Assembly (NCBI GenBank): GCA_039545295.1
Contig: BCIK01000001.1
Coordinates: 558,001 to 622,000, forward strand
Reading direction: 5' to 3'
Length of the DNA: 64,000 nucleotides
DNA from: Udeniomyces pyricola
Taxonomy: Eukaryota > Basidiomycota > Tremellomycetes > Cystofilobasidiales > Mrakiaceae
Both the position numbers and the translations under genes were made by a program. This document shows, one piece after another, positions 1-11,530 of this stretch. Within the stretch, counting starts at the first letter, position 1, and the number at the start of each line of letters is the position of its first letter. The notes below the pieces were generated by a model. The model was not told the DNA's origin. It saw only the letters and a list, made by a program, of their open reading frames with translations, and did no database searches.

Positions 1-2372
1 AGGGTGACGATGATCAGGACGCGAAATCTCAGGGACGAGGCTAAGTTGGAGCTCAAGGGCCTCGTGGTCACAATGATGATGGTCTCCGTTCGCATCAAGC
101 GGTCGAGAGTGGGAAAGGGCGTCGGACTGGAGAGCATGACCGCCGTTCGACTCGCCGAAAAGTGGATGAGATGGGAAAGCAAAGCGCGATGGTGATGAAG
201 GGGCAAAGGTATGGAGCGTTGGCAGAGGAGGATAAGAGGAGGAAAGATCAGGTGCCAGGCACTGGTCTGGACGGTACCGGGTGATCGTCGAGGAGGTCAA
301 GGCCGGGGAGGATGGGGTCGAGGTGCCGAGCATATGCGCCAGAGACAGTTGACGAGAGTGGTGAGCTGACGGACTTTGTCGGATATGGATGGAAGGTGTA
401 GGGAATGGAGTGGGTGCGTTGGTTCGAACGAGGGAGCGAGCAGTCATCGACGTCGGGCTCAGCTGGATCAAGTCGGGTGGACAAATGGTCGGTGGAAGGG
501 CTGGAGCTTGGGAAGGACCCGAGTCTGGCTCGGCAGATGGCGGTCGCGTGCCCCCAGCGAGAAGCTCAGCAGGTGTAGGTACAGGGGGGTGATCGCTGCC
601 ACGCACGGGTGGCAAGTAGGACCGAGGTGCCCCCTTGGTGTCTGTGGCAAGAAGCTCGCCAGGCGCGTCCGAGCCAGGGTCGCGGGGTGTTGTGGCTGGT
701 GTGTCTCCGCCACTAGTGCCATCGTCCTCGTCCATGGCGAAAAAGGTATCGATTAACTTGGACGCGCTAGGGCGGGACTCTCGTTCGTCATCGGAGGAGG
801 CCGACGAGCAAGAGTCTCCGTCCTCGTCGATGTAGCCGTACGACTGGGAGCGAGACGAGGAAGCAACCGAGGATGGGGCGAGACGAAAAGGAGTAGAGAG
901 GGAAGTTGATGTATTGGATGGATGACTGTGACGAGGTGGACGCCGGATTCGAGAAGAGGTAGCGAGGGGATACAAGCTGAGGTGGGAGATTGAAGTCTGC
1001 GCAAACCTATCGTCGTCGTCGTCGTGGTGCTCCTGACGAGGAAAGTTGGGAAAGCCCACACTGGGCCCTCGCTGACGACGAACGAAGTCTGATGGCTCGG
1101 CCTCGCTGTCTGCTTCGGGCTCGGGGTCAAGTCCTACCTCCAGCGTGCCCGCGTCAGAAGCTTCCCCAGTGGGTTCTTCAGGATTCTCTGCTTTGGGCTC
1201 CTCAGATCCGGTCGGCACGTCAGCGGGAGCGTTGTCCTCCTCTTTGACCTCGGCAACAACCCTAAGCTTGATCTTGAGGCCAGATGAGGCAGCAGGGGTA
1301 GATGTGAGTGTTGACGGAAGCACGGAAGGTTTGGACGCCTTGGGGGTCGGGACAGCCGCACCATGATCGCGCTTTCGTTTGGTCGGTTTTGGAGGGGGGA
1401 AGTCTTCCTTAGTGACGAGGTGAGCAACGCCGGCACGCTCGAAAGGGCTCGGGAAGCCCATGGAAGCGCTGAGATACCAGACCGTGCCCCGAGGTCGTCT
1501 GCCCGTACGGGCGGCGTCAGGGTGGAGGGCTGGGGCGAGCACGGTTTCCGTCAAACCTCCGAGCAGCACATGCTTGGCCAGGAGGGGAGGGGAGGCAGCG
1601 ATACGAGGATGAGCCGAACGTCGACGAAAGTGAGCCCGAAGGGCGGATGAGATGATATGAGTGCTGGTGGCTGTCGGACTATGAGGGGGGAGGGGAGGAG
1701 TTGTGGTGAGACGAGAGATAACGAGACCAGAAGTAGCGAGAAGGAATGCTATGTCAGCAAACACACCAAGTTGGCTCATCCAAACACACGCGATGGAAGG
1801 GATCGGCGACAGCGCAGATGAATCAGACAAACCTTGGCTTGATCCAGCCCTTTGCCTCGCAGATATCGGCGAGTTCCTTGAGTCCTAGAGCGAGGTTGTC
1901 CTGGAAAGAGGAGATCCATGATGGGGCAGAAGAAACGTCAGTCGAGCCCCTTCCCGTTCCGCTTTGCTTGTTTCTTTTGCCCCGCGCCGACGGAGCCAAC
2001 GGCAAAAGTTTGCCCGGTCCAACGCGACTCATGACGCGAGCAGGGTAGACGTGGCAAAGAAAATAAACATACCATACTCATGAGACTCGCACAAATAGCC
2101 ATTAAGACACCGTCGCGCAGATCTTCCTCAAGGACCTTGCTGCGGATCGTTGAGGGAGGGAAACCACACGCGGCAGAGGGGGCACCCGAAGAGGCGAGAG
2201 GAGGGGCCGAAGAAGAGGGCGAAGGTGGAGGAGCAGGATCCGTGACAACCCCTAGGGGCGGCACGGGTTGGGAGGGACGAGCGACAGCAGCGGGGTTTAC
2301 GGCAGGGAGAGTAGAAGTGACCTCTGCTGTTTGGTGGGATCGGCGGCGGGTGACTCTCTCCTCGACTGGCAT
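1..2372 (-). CDS. GDS1-type winged-helix domain protein, partial (C-terminus beyond left edge)
   Basis: Three exons are visible: 2073-2372, 1833-1900 and 1-1678, the last open to the window edge, giving about 682 residues with no stop. The start ATG at 2372 begins MPVEERVTRRRSH. A Pro/Ser-rich N-terminus leads into a folded stretch at about residues 76-195 with the pattern of the fungal GDS1 winged-helix: VLEEDLRDGVLMAICASLM, then ALRAHFRRRSAHP, LLAKHVLLGG and a closing VWYLS. All splice sites are GT-AG and phases agree. The remainder is low complexity, rich in Ser, Pro and acid, with basic KPTKRKRDHG and an acidic run near 790-840. A nuclear DNA- or chromatin-associated role is inferred from the domain alone. 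It is divergently arranged with the MFS gene. The family call rests on remembered motif spacing, so it is moderate. Confidence 0.62.
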
Positions 2373-3587
2373 AGCGGTGAGGGGGAGGGGACGCCGAGGA
2401 GAAAGGAGAGGCGAGGCGAGAGCGAAAGAGAAGATTCGAAACCAGCGACGCGCGGAGATGGTGGAGCTAAATAATTATCGACTCGGGGGATGATGGCAGT
2501 GAACGGTGTGGGACAACCGAGGGCGTGTGGGAGTTGTGGATTGATGGTAAAGTGAGGATGTTGGGAGAGATGGAATGATGATGGCGAAGATGGTGATGAA
2601 GCCGGGGAAGAAAAAAAAAAGAAGGTTGAAGACGGGAAGGAGCAGAGGAAGAAGGGGGGGGTGAGGGGGGAGGGGGGATGGGTGGATGCTTGAAGGGAAA
2701 GGACAAAGACGAAGAAGCGAGCCAAGTCGCCCGCCCGCCCGCCCGCCCGCCAGGCCGCCAGCCGAGGGGAGAAAGCTCCTCGCTCTGGCGCTCTGGCTCG
2801 CTGAGCTGGCTCGCTGACGCGCTCATCACCTGCACCAGCGCCAATCGAGACCAATCGATCAAAGGCGCGAGCGAGGGCTCGATGAGTCGAATCGTTGGCC
2901 GCGACTCCCATTCAAATAACAATCGTCACTGGCTGCCGTCCTCATTGATTTACATAACATTTTGCCCTCACTTTCATTTTTGGCTCGTGTCTATTTCTTC
3001 TTTTTCCTTCTTGTTCTTCTTTCAGCCACTTCTTCACCCATCACACGTCTTCACTTACCATCTTCAGCCCACTCACCTATCGAGCGGCTTTATCCGTCAT
3101 CTTATCAACACTAATCCGCACGGCATTGTACACATCTCTCAGCGGCAGCCGAACCAAGCCTTTCGATTCTGATCAATAATTTTACCATCATTTTATCGAT
3201 ACAAAGAGGACGCATAGGCGCTCACGACGCCTCAGGGCTGGCTGGCACAGCACATCACCCTGACTGTACACAGCATGGCATGACAGCCTCGAATCTCGGA
3301 GGATCCCGACCGTCCAACACCTCTCGCCGTCCTCCCACCACATCATCCAGCTGTCACAGCTACACAGGATCCAGGCACACATCTATCAACGTCCGATATC
3401 CTAAGCACCAAGAACAACGACCTGGTTCATCAACCTCAACCCAGCACTACATACGCACATCCACACTGCTAACCAAAGCCATCCCTCTCCATCCCTTGCT
3501 TCAACTCCGTACCACTGCTCCTTCCATCACGCGTCCAACGTCCAATCTCCTCGATTCTTGATTCCCCGCGCGCCGCACCGCTCTGGC
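2373..3587. promoter_or_regulatory. Divergent intergenic region between the GDS1-like gene and the MFS gene
   Basis: About 1.2 kb lies between two divergent start codons. It holds G-rich and purine-rich tracts near 2590-2680, a tandem CGCC tract near 2727-2757, and a pyrimidine-rich stretch near 2990-3020. Several open frames overlap here on both strands but have no splice logic or recognisable protein. Most of it is probably promoter and 5' leader for both genes. Confidence 0.5.
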
Positions 3588-5618
3588 ATGCCGCTAGAAA
3601 GGGACCATGCCCATCTCATCCGGGCGCTTGACCGACGAATCCTTGTGCCTATCCTACTCGCATACTTGTGCTCGTACATTGACCGTAGCAATATTTCCAA
3701 CTCCTTGACCTCACTCGAAGAGCACCTCGGCCTCTCGCCTTCCCGGTACGCGACAGCGGCCTCACTCTTCACGCTCACTCTCGTGCTCGTGGAAGTGCCA
3801 TCGAACCTACTCGTCAAGCGCTTCGGTCCCCGCATTTGGCTCGCCGTTCTTCTGGCTGGATGTGCAGCCTGTACGAGCCTGCAAGCAGCGGTCCCTGGAT
3901 GGCGGTCCCTCATTGCGCTGAGAGCGGTACTCGGAATCTTTGAAGGTCTGGCCAATCATTCATCGATACAAGGTACAAAACACAGGCGCCACAGTGATAG
4001 CTATTGACACTCTGATCAGTTGTTCCCACCTTGATCGTACAGGCGGCGTGTTTCCGGGATTCCTTGTGTGCTTGACGACCTTCTATCCACCCCAATCGCT
4101 CGTTCTTCGTATCTCATCTTTCACTCTGGCCGCCTCCGTCGCCTTCGCTCTCGGTTCCTTTCTTAGCGCAATACTCCTACCATTTGAGAGCGGCAGCTCC
4201 CTTCTTGGTCTTGAAGGCTATCAGTATCTCTTCATCATTCAAGGCTTGGCCACCTTCGTCGTGGCGTGGATGATGTTCGCCTGGTTGCCGTCTACACCGC
4301 ATGAGGCAACATTCCTTCCCCCCCGACTGCTCTCACTTCTGCTCGTCTACACCGACCTCGATGAAGACGTCCCCAAGACGGAGCCAGATCATCCATCGCC
4401 GCAGCTGGACATCTCGTTTTCCACGGCCACAGCCTCACCCAGTCCTATCACTTCACGCTCCGCCTCCCCTAATCCAACGACCTCATCTTTGACCCGACAT
4501 GTCCGGGCGCTCTCGAAAACTCCTCTGACAATGCCAGTTCCCAACCTGTCCACTTCCCCACAGAAACCGTCCGCTTTCGCACGATTTGCCACTTTGCCTA
4601 CGGTTCAAACGCTCGTTTCCCCGCTCACGCTCGCCCTTTCATTTGGGTACCTCCTTCTTCTCCTCTCGACGACGCCTTCGGCTTTCCTCCCTCGGATTCT
4701 CCAATCGCGATACGCATTGTCTGAGAAGGTTTCTAATTTTGTTGTCGGAGCCCTCTACATGATTGGGGGAGGGATCCAGTTCGCTGTTGGGTGGTGGGCC
4801 GGTAAGCGGGGAGTGCTCGAAGTTTGGCGGACGGTGGGAGCAAATGTGTGCATCTGCTGGCTCGCCGTCGCGCTGTTCGAAGGGTTGATCCTGAGAGGTG
4901 GAGGCATCACAGAGGAGGGCTCGGGCAAAGCGCACGTCATTGTCTGGGTTGGGTCAAACACATCCCGATGGATAGGCATTGGTCTGAGATTGGCGGCCAC
5001 GATGGGTGAGTTTTCCTGACGAGGTTCCTAGTTTTCTTTCAAACGAGTCCCCAAACCTCGACTGATGTTCGTCTTGGTGTTTTTACTGGTGTTGTAGTCT
5101 CTCCAACACTTGGCTCTCTCTACCTATCTCGTTCGCTTGATACAGCGCGATCGACGTCCCAGCCTGGCACGGTTACTGCTGCTGTCATCTCGTTGGGTAA
5201 CCTTGCCCAGGCGATTGGTCCTTTCATCTATGCGAGTTGTATTCCCGCACTTCCGCACGACGTTCTGCCGCTTCCGACACCCCCTCCGATACCGGGACCT
5301 GGCACGGCTTCGCTCGCCATGACAGCAAAGTCGACTGTGCAAGCAACAACGCTCGTTGTACCAAAGTCGGGGTATGGGCCGTGGCTAGAGTTAGCATCGA
5401 GAGACTTGTTGATGTGTTTCGTCGTCGGCGGTTGTTGGGTAATTTTCGAGTGCGTTGGACGATGGACGGGGGACAAAGGTGCAAGCGAAGGTACGTCGGG
5501 GGGAGGTCCCAGTGGACCACTAGATAGAACATCGCATGGATACGAGAGGCTTCATGAGGAGGACCACCTGGTACCACCTGAAGTCGACCAAACGTCAGAA
5601 GGAGGAGAACCGAGATGA
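3588..5618 (+). CDS. MFS transporter, anion:cation symporter (Dal5/TNA1-like) family
   Basis: Three exons, 3588-3945, 4043-5005 and 5098-5618, encode 613 residues. The ATG at 3588 (MPLERDHAHLIRALDRRIL) places the conserved first helix motif LCSYIDRSNISNS at the expected distance from the N-terminus; an upstream in-frame TTG at 3558 was not used. The first splice rebuilds GIFEGGVFPGFLV, the family's TM4 signature, which supports the junction. Helices recur through the protein, with a Ser/Pro/Thr-rich cytosolic loop of roughly 100 residues between the two halves (codons around 4370-4590) that is longer than usual. The last exon has LGNLAQAIGPFIYAS and a hydrophilic tail. Plasma-membrane uptake of a small organic anion or vitamin is plausible from the family, but the substrate cannot be read. 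Confidence 0.85.
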
Positions 5619-6705
5619 TTATGGTTTTTTTTTTGTCTCTGAGGGCGTCGTGTCATATATATCCATACACTTTCCCTTTTTTTATTATTATCCTTTGTTT
5701 CTTGACGTGACCCACGGTCTTGTTCTTCTTGGCATCTTTCTGGCATTTTTTTTGGGGCATGTAACTTTGTAATGATGTCAACATGACACCCTACAACAGT
5801 CACCCAATGTTGATTCATCGGTTTCTTATATTGTGGATCTGGATGACGCTTGATGGAGGTTGAAGGCTGGATGAACAGCGCATTAATTGTGTAACATGCA
5901 AGGCAAAGCAAGGCCTCGCGCGCCGACTTGAGCCAGCTTGAGCGCTCGCTGTCGCAATTGAGCCACGTCGACAAACTCGCCGCACGTCAGAGCCCGCAGT
6001 CTACTCGGTTTTGCCACGTCACCCTTATTGTTTGCCAGTTTTTACTCCTTAACTCTCGCGATCCTGAGTCGATAATGTTGTTCGAAGTGGATTCTAGATC
6101 CTGTGATTCAGCTGCATCTATAGGTATAGCGAACACACTTGCAAGTGGCATAGTTCCTTATCACAATTTTCATGCTCGACTCCTGAGAACCCCTCTGAAG
6201 GGGGCGAGTACCGGTCCTTACGTCCATTACGACGTCCATACGATTAGGAGGGCAGGTAGACGCGTCGTATATATATACTCAGCTGTACCGCTCCAGTTTC
6301 ATGTTGGATTCGACGTTATCAACCAAACGGGGCGGGAGTGATACGAGGATAAAGCTTCTCAAAGTCAATCAAAACGGGTCGACCGGAAAGAGAGAAGACG
6401 CGCCTCCCCCCCCTTCCCCCTTCTCTCCTTCAACTCTCACCATCCCTTTTTGCCCTATCCCCTCCTTTTGCGAACTTTAGTCCCTCACACTACCCAAGTA
6501 TGTGCGCCTTGCTTCTTATGTCTCATCTATGAACGCTCTTGCCTCCCTCACGGCGTGGATGCACAAGATACTGATGGCATCACTTCCTTGACTCCATTCG
6601 CGCCATCCTTTCTCTCCCTGCCCTCCTCCTCCCCTCCTTTCCCCTCTCCTTTGAGACGCGACCAGACCTTTTCCCCTCTTCACTCACCACAAACACATCA
6701 TCAAC
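5619..6705. promoter_or_regulatory. Intergenic region upstream of histone H1
   Basis: This holds the 3' end of the MFS gene (T-rich 5625-5700) and the H1 promoter. The last 300 bases before the H1 start are strongly pyrimidine-rich (6405-6700), like the CT-rich leaders of highly expressed fungal genes. ORFs seen here lack family resemblance. No other feature recognised. Confidence 0.45.
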
Positions 6706-9009
6706 ATGGCCGTTACCAAGAAGATCACCTCGGATGCTCCTGTCAAGAAGACCACCTCCACCAAGTCCCACAAGTCGTCGGACCACCCAAGCTTCATCGA
6801 CATGATCAAGGTAAGGATCCCCTTCTATCTCCTTCGATGAACCTTCCCCTTCCGTCTTGTCCCACCGCCCCCCCTCTCGATCGACGACCCCCCTCCCGTT
6901 TTTTCCTTACGCGCTTCCTTACGCGTCCGAGCTCTGATCCACGCGCGAGGATGGATGTCAATCTCCCTCGTTCAAGGTCCGCTAGACGGGAGGGGAAAGG
7001 GCGTCGCCCATAGGGCGCCAGAAGCGAGACATCCCAAACGGGACAAGCGAGGTTTGCTCCTCGTGCCCTCTGCCCATCCCTCATTGTGGCTTCCACGACG
7101 CGCCATCAGCCCTAGCTCCTTCGGAGTGCCTCTGAGAGGTGGATGGGTCCTCCATCCATTCAACTATGCAATTATCTGAGCACGGTCATGCTCTGGCGGC
7201 GTCGTAGGCGTCATAAGAGTCTCAGAGACCGGGTTCGCACGCTTTGCGTCGCCTCTTTGGCCCCTCCTTTGACGTCCCGCCCCCTCGATGGCCATCTGCG
7301 CCACCTGAGTTGGCGAAACGGTCTGGAGACCATCTACCGATATCATACGACAGGGTTCTGCTGTTGAATATCCCATTTGTGCGCTCTCAGACGGCAGGAT
7401 GTATTGTGGGCAATTGACTGACCCCGCTCCTTCCCCCCTTCCGTTTGCGCTTTCCTCTTTCCCCCCTCCCTTCCCTCCTCCCTCCCCTCCTTTTGTCCCC
7501 TTTCCCCTCCATCTGCGACGCGCCAGCTCTGCATCGCTGAGAACAAGGAGGATGTCAGGTCCGGTGTCTCGCGAGCCACTATCAAGAAGTACGCGTTTTA
7601 TTTTTTTTCTCCGTCTTCGCGCTGGATCATGCGGCCCAAGGGCCAGGACCCTCCTGGCTGATCTGTTCCTCGTCCTCTCCTCTTCGGTTCCTTCATTGCC
7701 CGCCTTCTCCATCTTTGCCCTTTCCATCCGCCTGCCGCCTTTCCTTCTCCAGGTTCCTCGCCAACCAGTACAAGCTTGACATGTCGTCGGCTTCGAACCT
7801 CAAGCACCTTTCTAGGGCCATTGAGACCGGTACCGAGCGGGAGATCTTTATCCTTCCCAAGGGTATGTTTCATTCGTCGCCGCATCCGGTCACGCCTATA
7901 GGTTGAGTGATGTGCTGACGCTTTCCTTCTATGCCGTTGCCCTTCTTCTTCTCAGGTCCTTCCGGCAAGGTCAAACTGAACAAGGACAACAAGGAGGTAC
8001 GCGCGTTACCCTGCTTACGTGGTGCGATGGCCGCGGCGGAAACCTGCTGAATTGTTTGCGCTCTTTTTCCCGTTACCTTGGCTATAGAACGTTGCCCCCA
8101 AGAAGGCCTCGGTCTCCCACAAGAAGGTATGTTTATCCATCATTTTTTTCCTATTGACTGGTATACGCTATCTCATTCGTGCTGAACACTGACCCATTTG
8201 AGTCTGCGTCTTTATCATTGTCCGCTCAACAGAAGCCCGCTGCTGCCACCGCCGCCGCCAAGAAGGTACGTTAATCTCGCGCTGCGCCGGTAGCCGGCAT
8301 CGGCCGCGTGTACTGACATTATCGCCTCTATCTCCTGACGTGTAGCCCCTCGAGTCTACTGCTGCCGCTGCTAACGGTACCAAGGCTAAGGCCGCCCCCA
8401 AGGCTGCTCCCAAGGTGCGTTGCGGTTCATTCATCGACAAGGTGTCGTTCAATCAGCGCAACGACACGTCACTGCAATCCTGACCAAACTTGCGGTCTCT
8501 CCTACACTGCTCTTTAAACACTGACAGACCGCTGCCGCCAAGAAGACCCCCGCTGTCAAGAAGACCCCTGCTACCGCCACTAAGAAGGCGTCGCCCAAGA
8601 AGGCCGCTCCCAAGAAGGCCGCCGCCGCGAAGGCTCCTGCTGCTAAGAAGGCCGCCGCTGCCCCCAAGAAGGTACGCACGCGCGCTCGCGCTCGTTTTGT
8701 TGCGCTTTTTGCTCGAGATGGACAACAGACTGACCGTCGTATCTATCGTTGTGGTTTGTGCTTCTTTCCTCGTTCCGTTCAGGCTGCCGCCCCTAAGGCT
8801 AAGTCGAGCACCACCAAGGCCGCTACCAAGACGGCCGCTAAGGCTACCCGTAAGTGTTATCTTTGATCGCTTGTCTTGCCTCTTGCAGAATCTGTAACTT
8901 CGCATCTGACAGTTGCATCATTGTTATCTCTCTCTTCTCTTCCCCCTTGGCGCACATTCCAGTCGCGGAGCCCAAGGCCAAGCGAGGTGCCCCTAAGGAG
9001 CGATCTTAG
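6706..9009 (+). CDS. Linker histone H1
   Basis: Ten exons: 6706-6810, 7527-7588, 7753-7862, 7956-7996, 8088-8126, 8233-8265, 8346-8414, 8528-8671, 8783-8849 and 8963-9009; total 717 nt, 238 residues. The globular H15 domain runs from HPSFIDMIK through ENKEDVRSGVSRATIKKFL to the wing segment ILPKGPSGKVKLN. It is followed by a Lys/Ala/Pro-rich tail typical of H1, ending KAKRGAPKERS. The protein binds linker DNA and the nucleosome dyad and compacts chromatin. Intron 1 is long (716 nt) and splits the globular domain, common in highly expressed fungal genes. The tail is broken into short exons, several ending exactly after Lys-Lys in phase 0. The start ATG follows an A/C-rich context at the end of a CT-rich leader. 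Confidence 0.95.
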
Positions 9010-9823
9010 TCGGCTCGCCCCTTGATGCCGTTCGCTTCTCGATTGCCGCCTAGTTCTGCCACGCTGTACCGACCTTTAATGAGCTCTTCCTTTGCCACGT
9101 CCTCTCTTCGTTATCCACTCTTCGATGTTTTCTCTCTCTTTTTCTTCTTTCTTTCTTAATTTGTCACCCTTCCATGTGATGTGACCTCTCTTCGTTTTCT
9201 CTCTTCGCCTTCGCAGCCGTGTTGTTGACCTCGGCCGATAAACGGTTCTCTCCCTTATCTTTCGTCTTTGCTTTCACTTTTCGTTTTTTTTTTTCTTCTT
9301 CTTCTTCTTCTCGAACTCTTTCTTGTTCATCGACGGTGGATGGTCATCCGACTGATCGTTGTCCACGGATACTTGCCTATGCCATGGTGTTTTTTTCGTT
9401 TCTTCTCTTTCTCGCTCGATCTACGTCTGGTCAATCAATCCGTTGTATGCGTCCAGAATGGGCAACGTATGGAGCAAGCGTTCACTCCCCCCCCCCCCGT
9501 CAATGTCCCTCTCCTTCGCCATGTAAATGTGTAATTTATACATACATACATGTATATATATGTGTGTGTGTTTTCAATCGAGTTCGACGTCCCCCCCGGC
9601 TTCCCTGGTCTCGGCTTCGAGGTCCGCAAGAGGCCACCCCGTCGATTCTTGCGTCGGGTTCGTTTGGCGCACATGTTGGCCAAACGCTTTGAGAGCCTCA
9701 TCGCTGTATTAAAAAAAAAACAGTAAGGATGAGGTGAAGAGCGTGCGAGAGAGAGAGAGAGAGAAAGAAAGAACCATGGGCGATTTCATCCAAAAAGCCA
9801 AGTCAACGTCTATACCAACTAGA
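9010..9823. other. Convergent 3' region of histone H1 and the SHQ1-like gene
   Basis: T-rich sequence follows the H1 stop (9120-9310). There is a short TG/TA repeat near 9537-9570, an A10 run at 9711-9720 and a GA repeat near 9748-9766. No coding signal I can support. Confidence 0.5.
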
Positions 9824-11287
9824 TCAACCATTGAGAAAGCAAGCAAGAAAGTGGGGGGTAAGAGAGAGGAGGGGAGAGAGGGGGAATATTTTTTCTTCCA
9901 AATAAACTGACTCTTTCATAGCGAGCAAACAAGCCAACGTCTCGTCGACCCAAAGAAGGCTATAGACGGCGTAAGCTTCGGTTCCATCCAAGATACGTTT
10001 CATCCCGAGGAGGCATCGGATAGTGGTTCGTCTACCTCCTCGAAGGACGTCTGCGACGTCGGTCTTGACGGCCTCGGCGAGTGCCCAGTGGCGATAAAGA
10101 GGGAACGCGAGAAGTCGACGGTAGAGGGCGAGGAGGATCGTGGTTGAGGTTGGATAGGATGAGAGGGAAGTGAGGGAAGTGAAGATAGGGAGGAGAGAAG
10201 TTAGGGTCCAGCCGGATTCGGGCGAGGGATCGGAGAGGGTGATTCGGGTGTCGTAGCAGGTCGAGAAGAGGAGGAAGAGAAGGGTTGGGAGGAGAGTCGA
10301 CGTGATGTTGGGAGGGTCTAGAAAAGGAAGGGAAAGGAATTTTGTATGAGAAGGGGTGAGAAAGAGTTTTTTTTTTGGGGGTGTGTATGTGTGTGTGTGT
10401 ATGTGTGTATGTGTGTGTGGAAGGGGGGAGGGTCCGGAAGTGTGTTAGCATGACGGATCGTAGGTCAGAACGCAGTTTTTTTTTATAGTTTTTTTTTTCG
10501 GTTGATAGCACGCAATGGAGAAGAAGCAGAAAAAGAGAACAAAAAAAAAGGGGGGGGGGGGGTGCAAGAAAGAAACGTACACTCCTTGACGGCCAAGGAA
10601 TCGAGCAGCATCTTTTCGTCCTCTGCGAAATACGCTTCATCCGTCATCTGACTATCCGGCTGATAGGTCTCGAGGGTCAAGGGAGCTTGCCATCTCAGGA
10701 TCTCGGCAATGTCCTCGTCGTAAACGTAATCGCCTTGGTATTGACCGGCGTCAAACTTGGCGTCCACAGCGGCTTCGCTCCGAGCGAGACGGTCCGAAGG
10801 AGAGAGCTGTTCGGCTTCGGGACCGAGCTCGTCGAGGTCGTTAAGGATCGAACTAGGCTGGGGAAAGAAGCCCGAATGGGCGTCGAGGAAACCGTAAGGA
10901 TACGAAGTCGAACCTGAAGGCAGAGAATCGGGGGAGGCGTTGTCGAGGGAAGCAGCATGGGTCGGGGCGGAGGCCGGAGCGGTCCAGCCCTGTTTTTCGG
11001 CTGAAAAGGAGAAGGAGGGGGAGAGTGTTCAACAAGAGGTCGAAAGGTGAGAGATGACTTGTTTGCTTGAAAGACTGTGATGATGATGACGAATGGAGTG
11101 AGGGGCGGGTTGGAGAGTGTACGTACCTTGAAGCAAGAGGTCTCTCTCCTTGGAAAGCTCGTCGAGCCGGGCGTCGTCGGGGATCTACAACACAAGGGGG
11201 TTTGGTGGAGGATGAGTGAGGTGATCTGAATGAGCGGTCCAAGGGTGGGGATGAGGGAAGATTTGATACGTTTGAAACGGTTGGCAT
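9824..11287 (-). CDS. SHQ1: SHQ1-domain H/ACA snoRNP assembly factor, without CS domain
   Basis: Four exons, 11270-11287, 11127-11184, 10581-11000 and 9824-10317, total 990 nt, 329 residues. The Shq1-specific helical domain is clear: YGFLDAHSGFF, then a DAGQYQGDYVYDEDIAEIL segment, the spliced VKEY, FSTCYDTRITLSDPSPESGW, LAFPLYRHWALAEAV and GRRTTIRCLLGMKRIL. In known SHQ1 this domain cradles the pseudouridine synthase Cbf5/dyskerin during H/ACA RNP assembly. The usual N-terminal CS domain (about 90 residues) is missing: only MPTVSN plus a short linker precede the domain, and the next gene starts 244 bp upstream on the other strand. The final residues after LACLLAMKES are poorly conserved and the stop at 9824 is the least certain part. 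Confidence 0.85.
10378..10426. repeat. TG-rich dinucleotide repeat in an SHQ1 intron
   Basis: A (TG)n tract with TA interruptions lies in the last intron of the SHQ1-like gene, next to poly-T (10483-10499) and A9G12-type homopolymers (10540-10562). Simple-sequence DNA. Confidence 0.8.
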
Positions 11288-11530
11288 GATGAGAGGATAT
11301 ATATATGTGTATGAGAATTGGGAGTGGCTGTAGAAGTTGAGTGCTTATTTTATGAGCCGAGCTGTTATATACATAAACTCGACACGCGACACAGGGGATG
11401 ATCAGTTCATCATCGTGTTATATATATATATGTTCTCCATTCTGAATCGACGCTTCCACCATTATCACCCACCACCGACTTGTTCTTCTCCCTCGTCATC
11501 ATCCACACCACCATCACCACCACCACTACC

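Noticed and set aside
2297..2922. Overlapping minus-strand ORFs of 204 and 151 residues upstream of the GDS1-like gene
   Set aside because: Low-complexity Ser/Pro/Phe readings in two frames of promoter DNA. The winged-helix frame starts at 2372 and explains the coding signal.
10032..10640. 202-residue minus-strand ORF with Thr-His repeats
   Set aside because: It runs through an SHQ1 intron (TG repeat, poly-T) in the wrong frame for the conserved exon.
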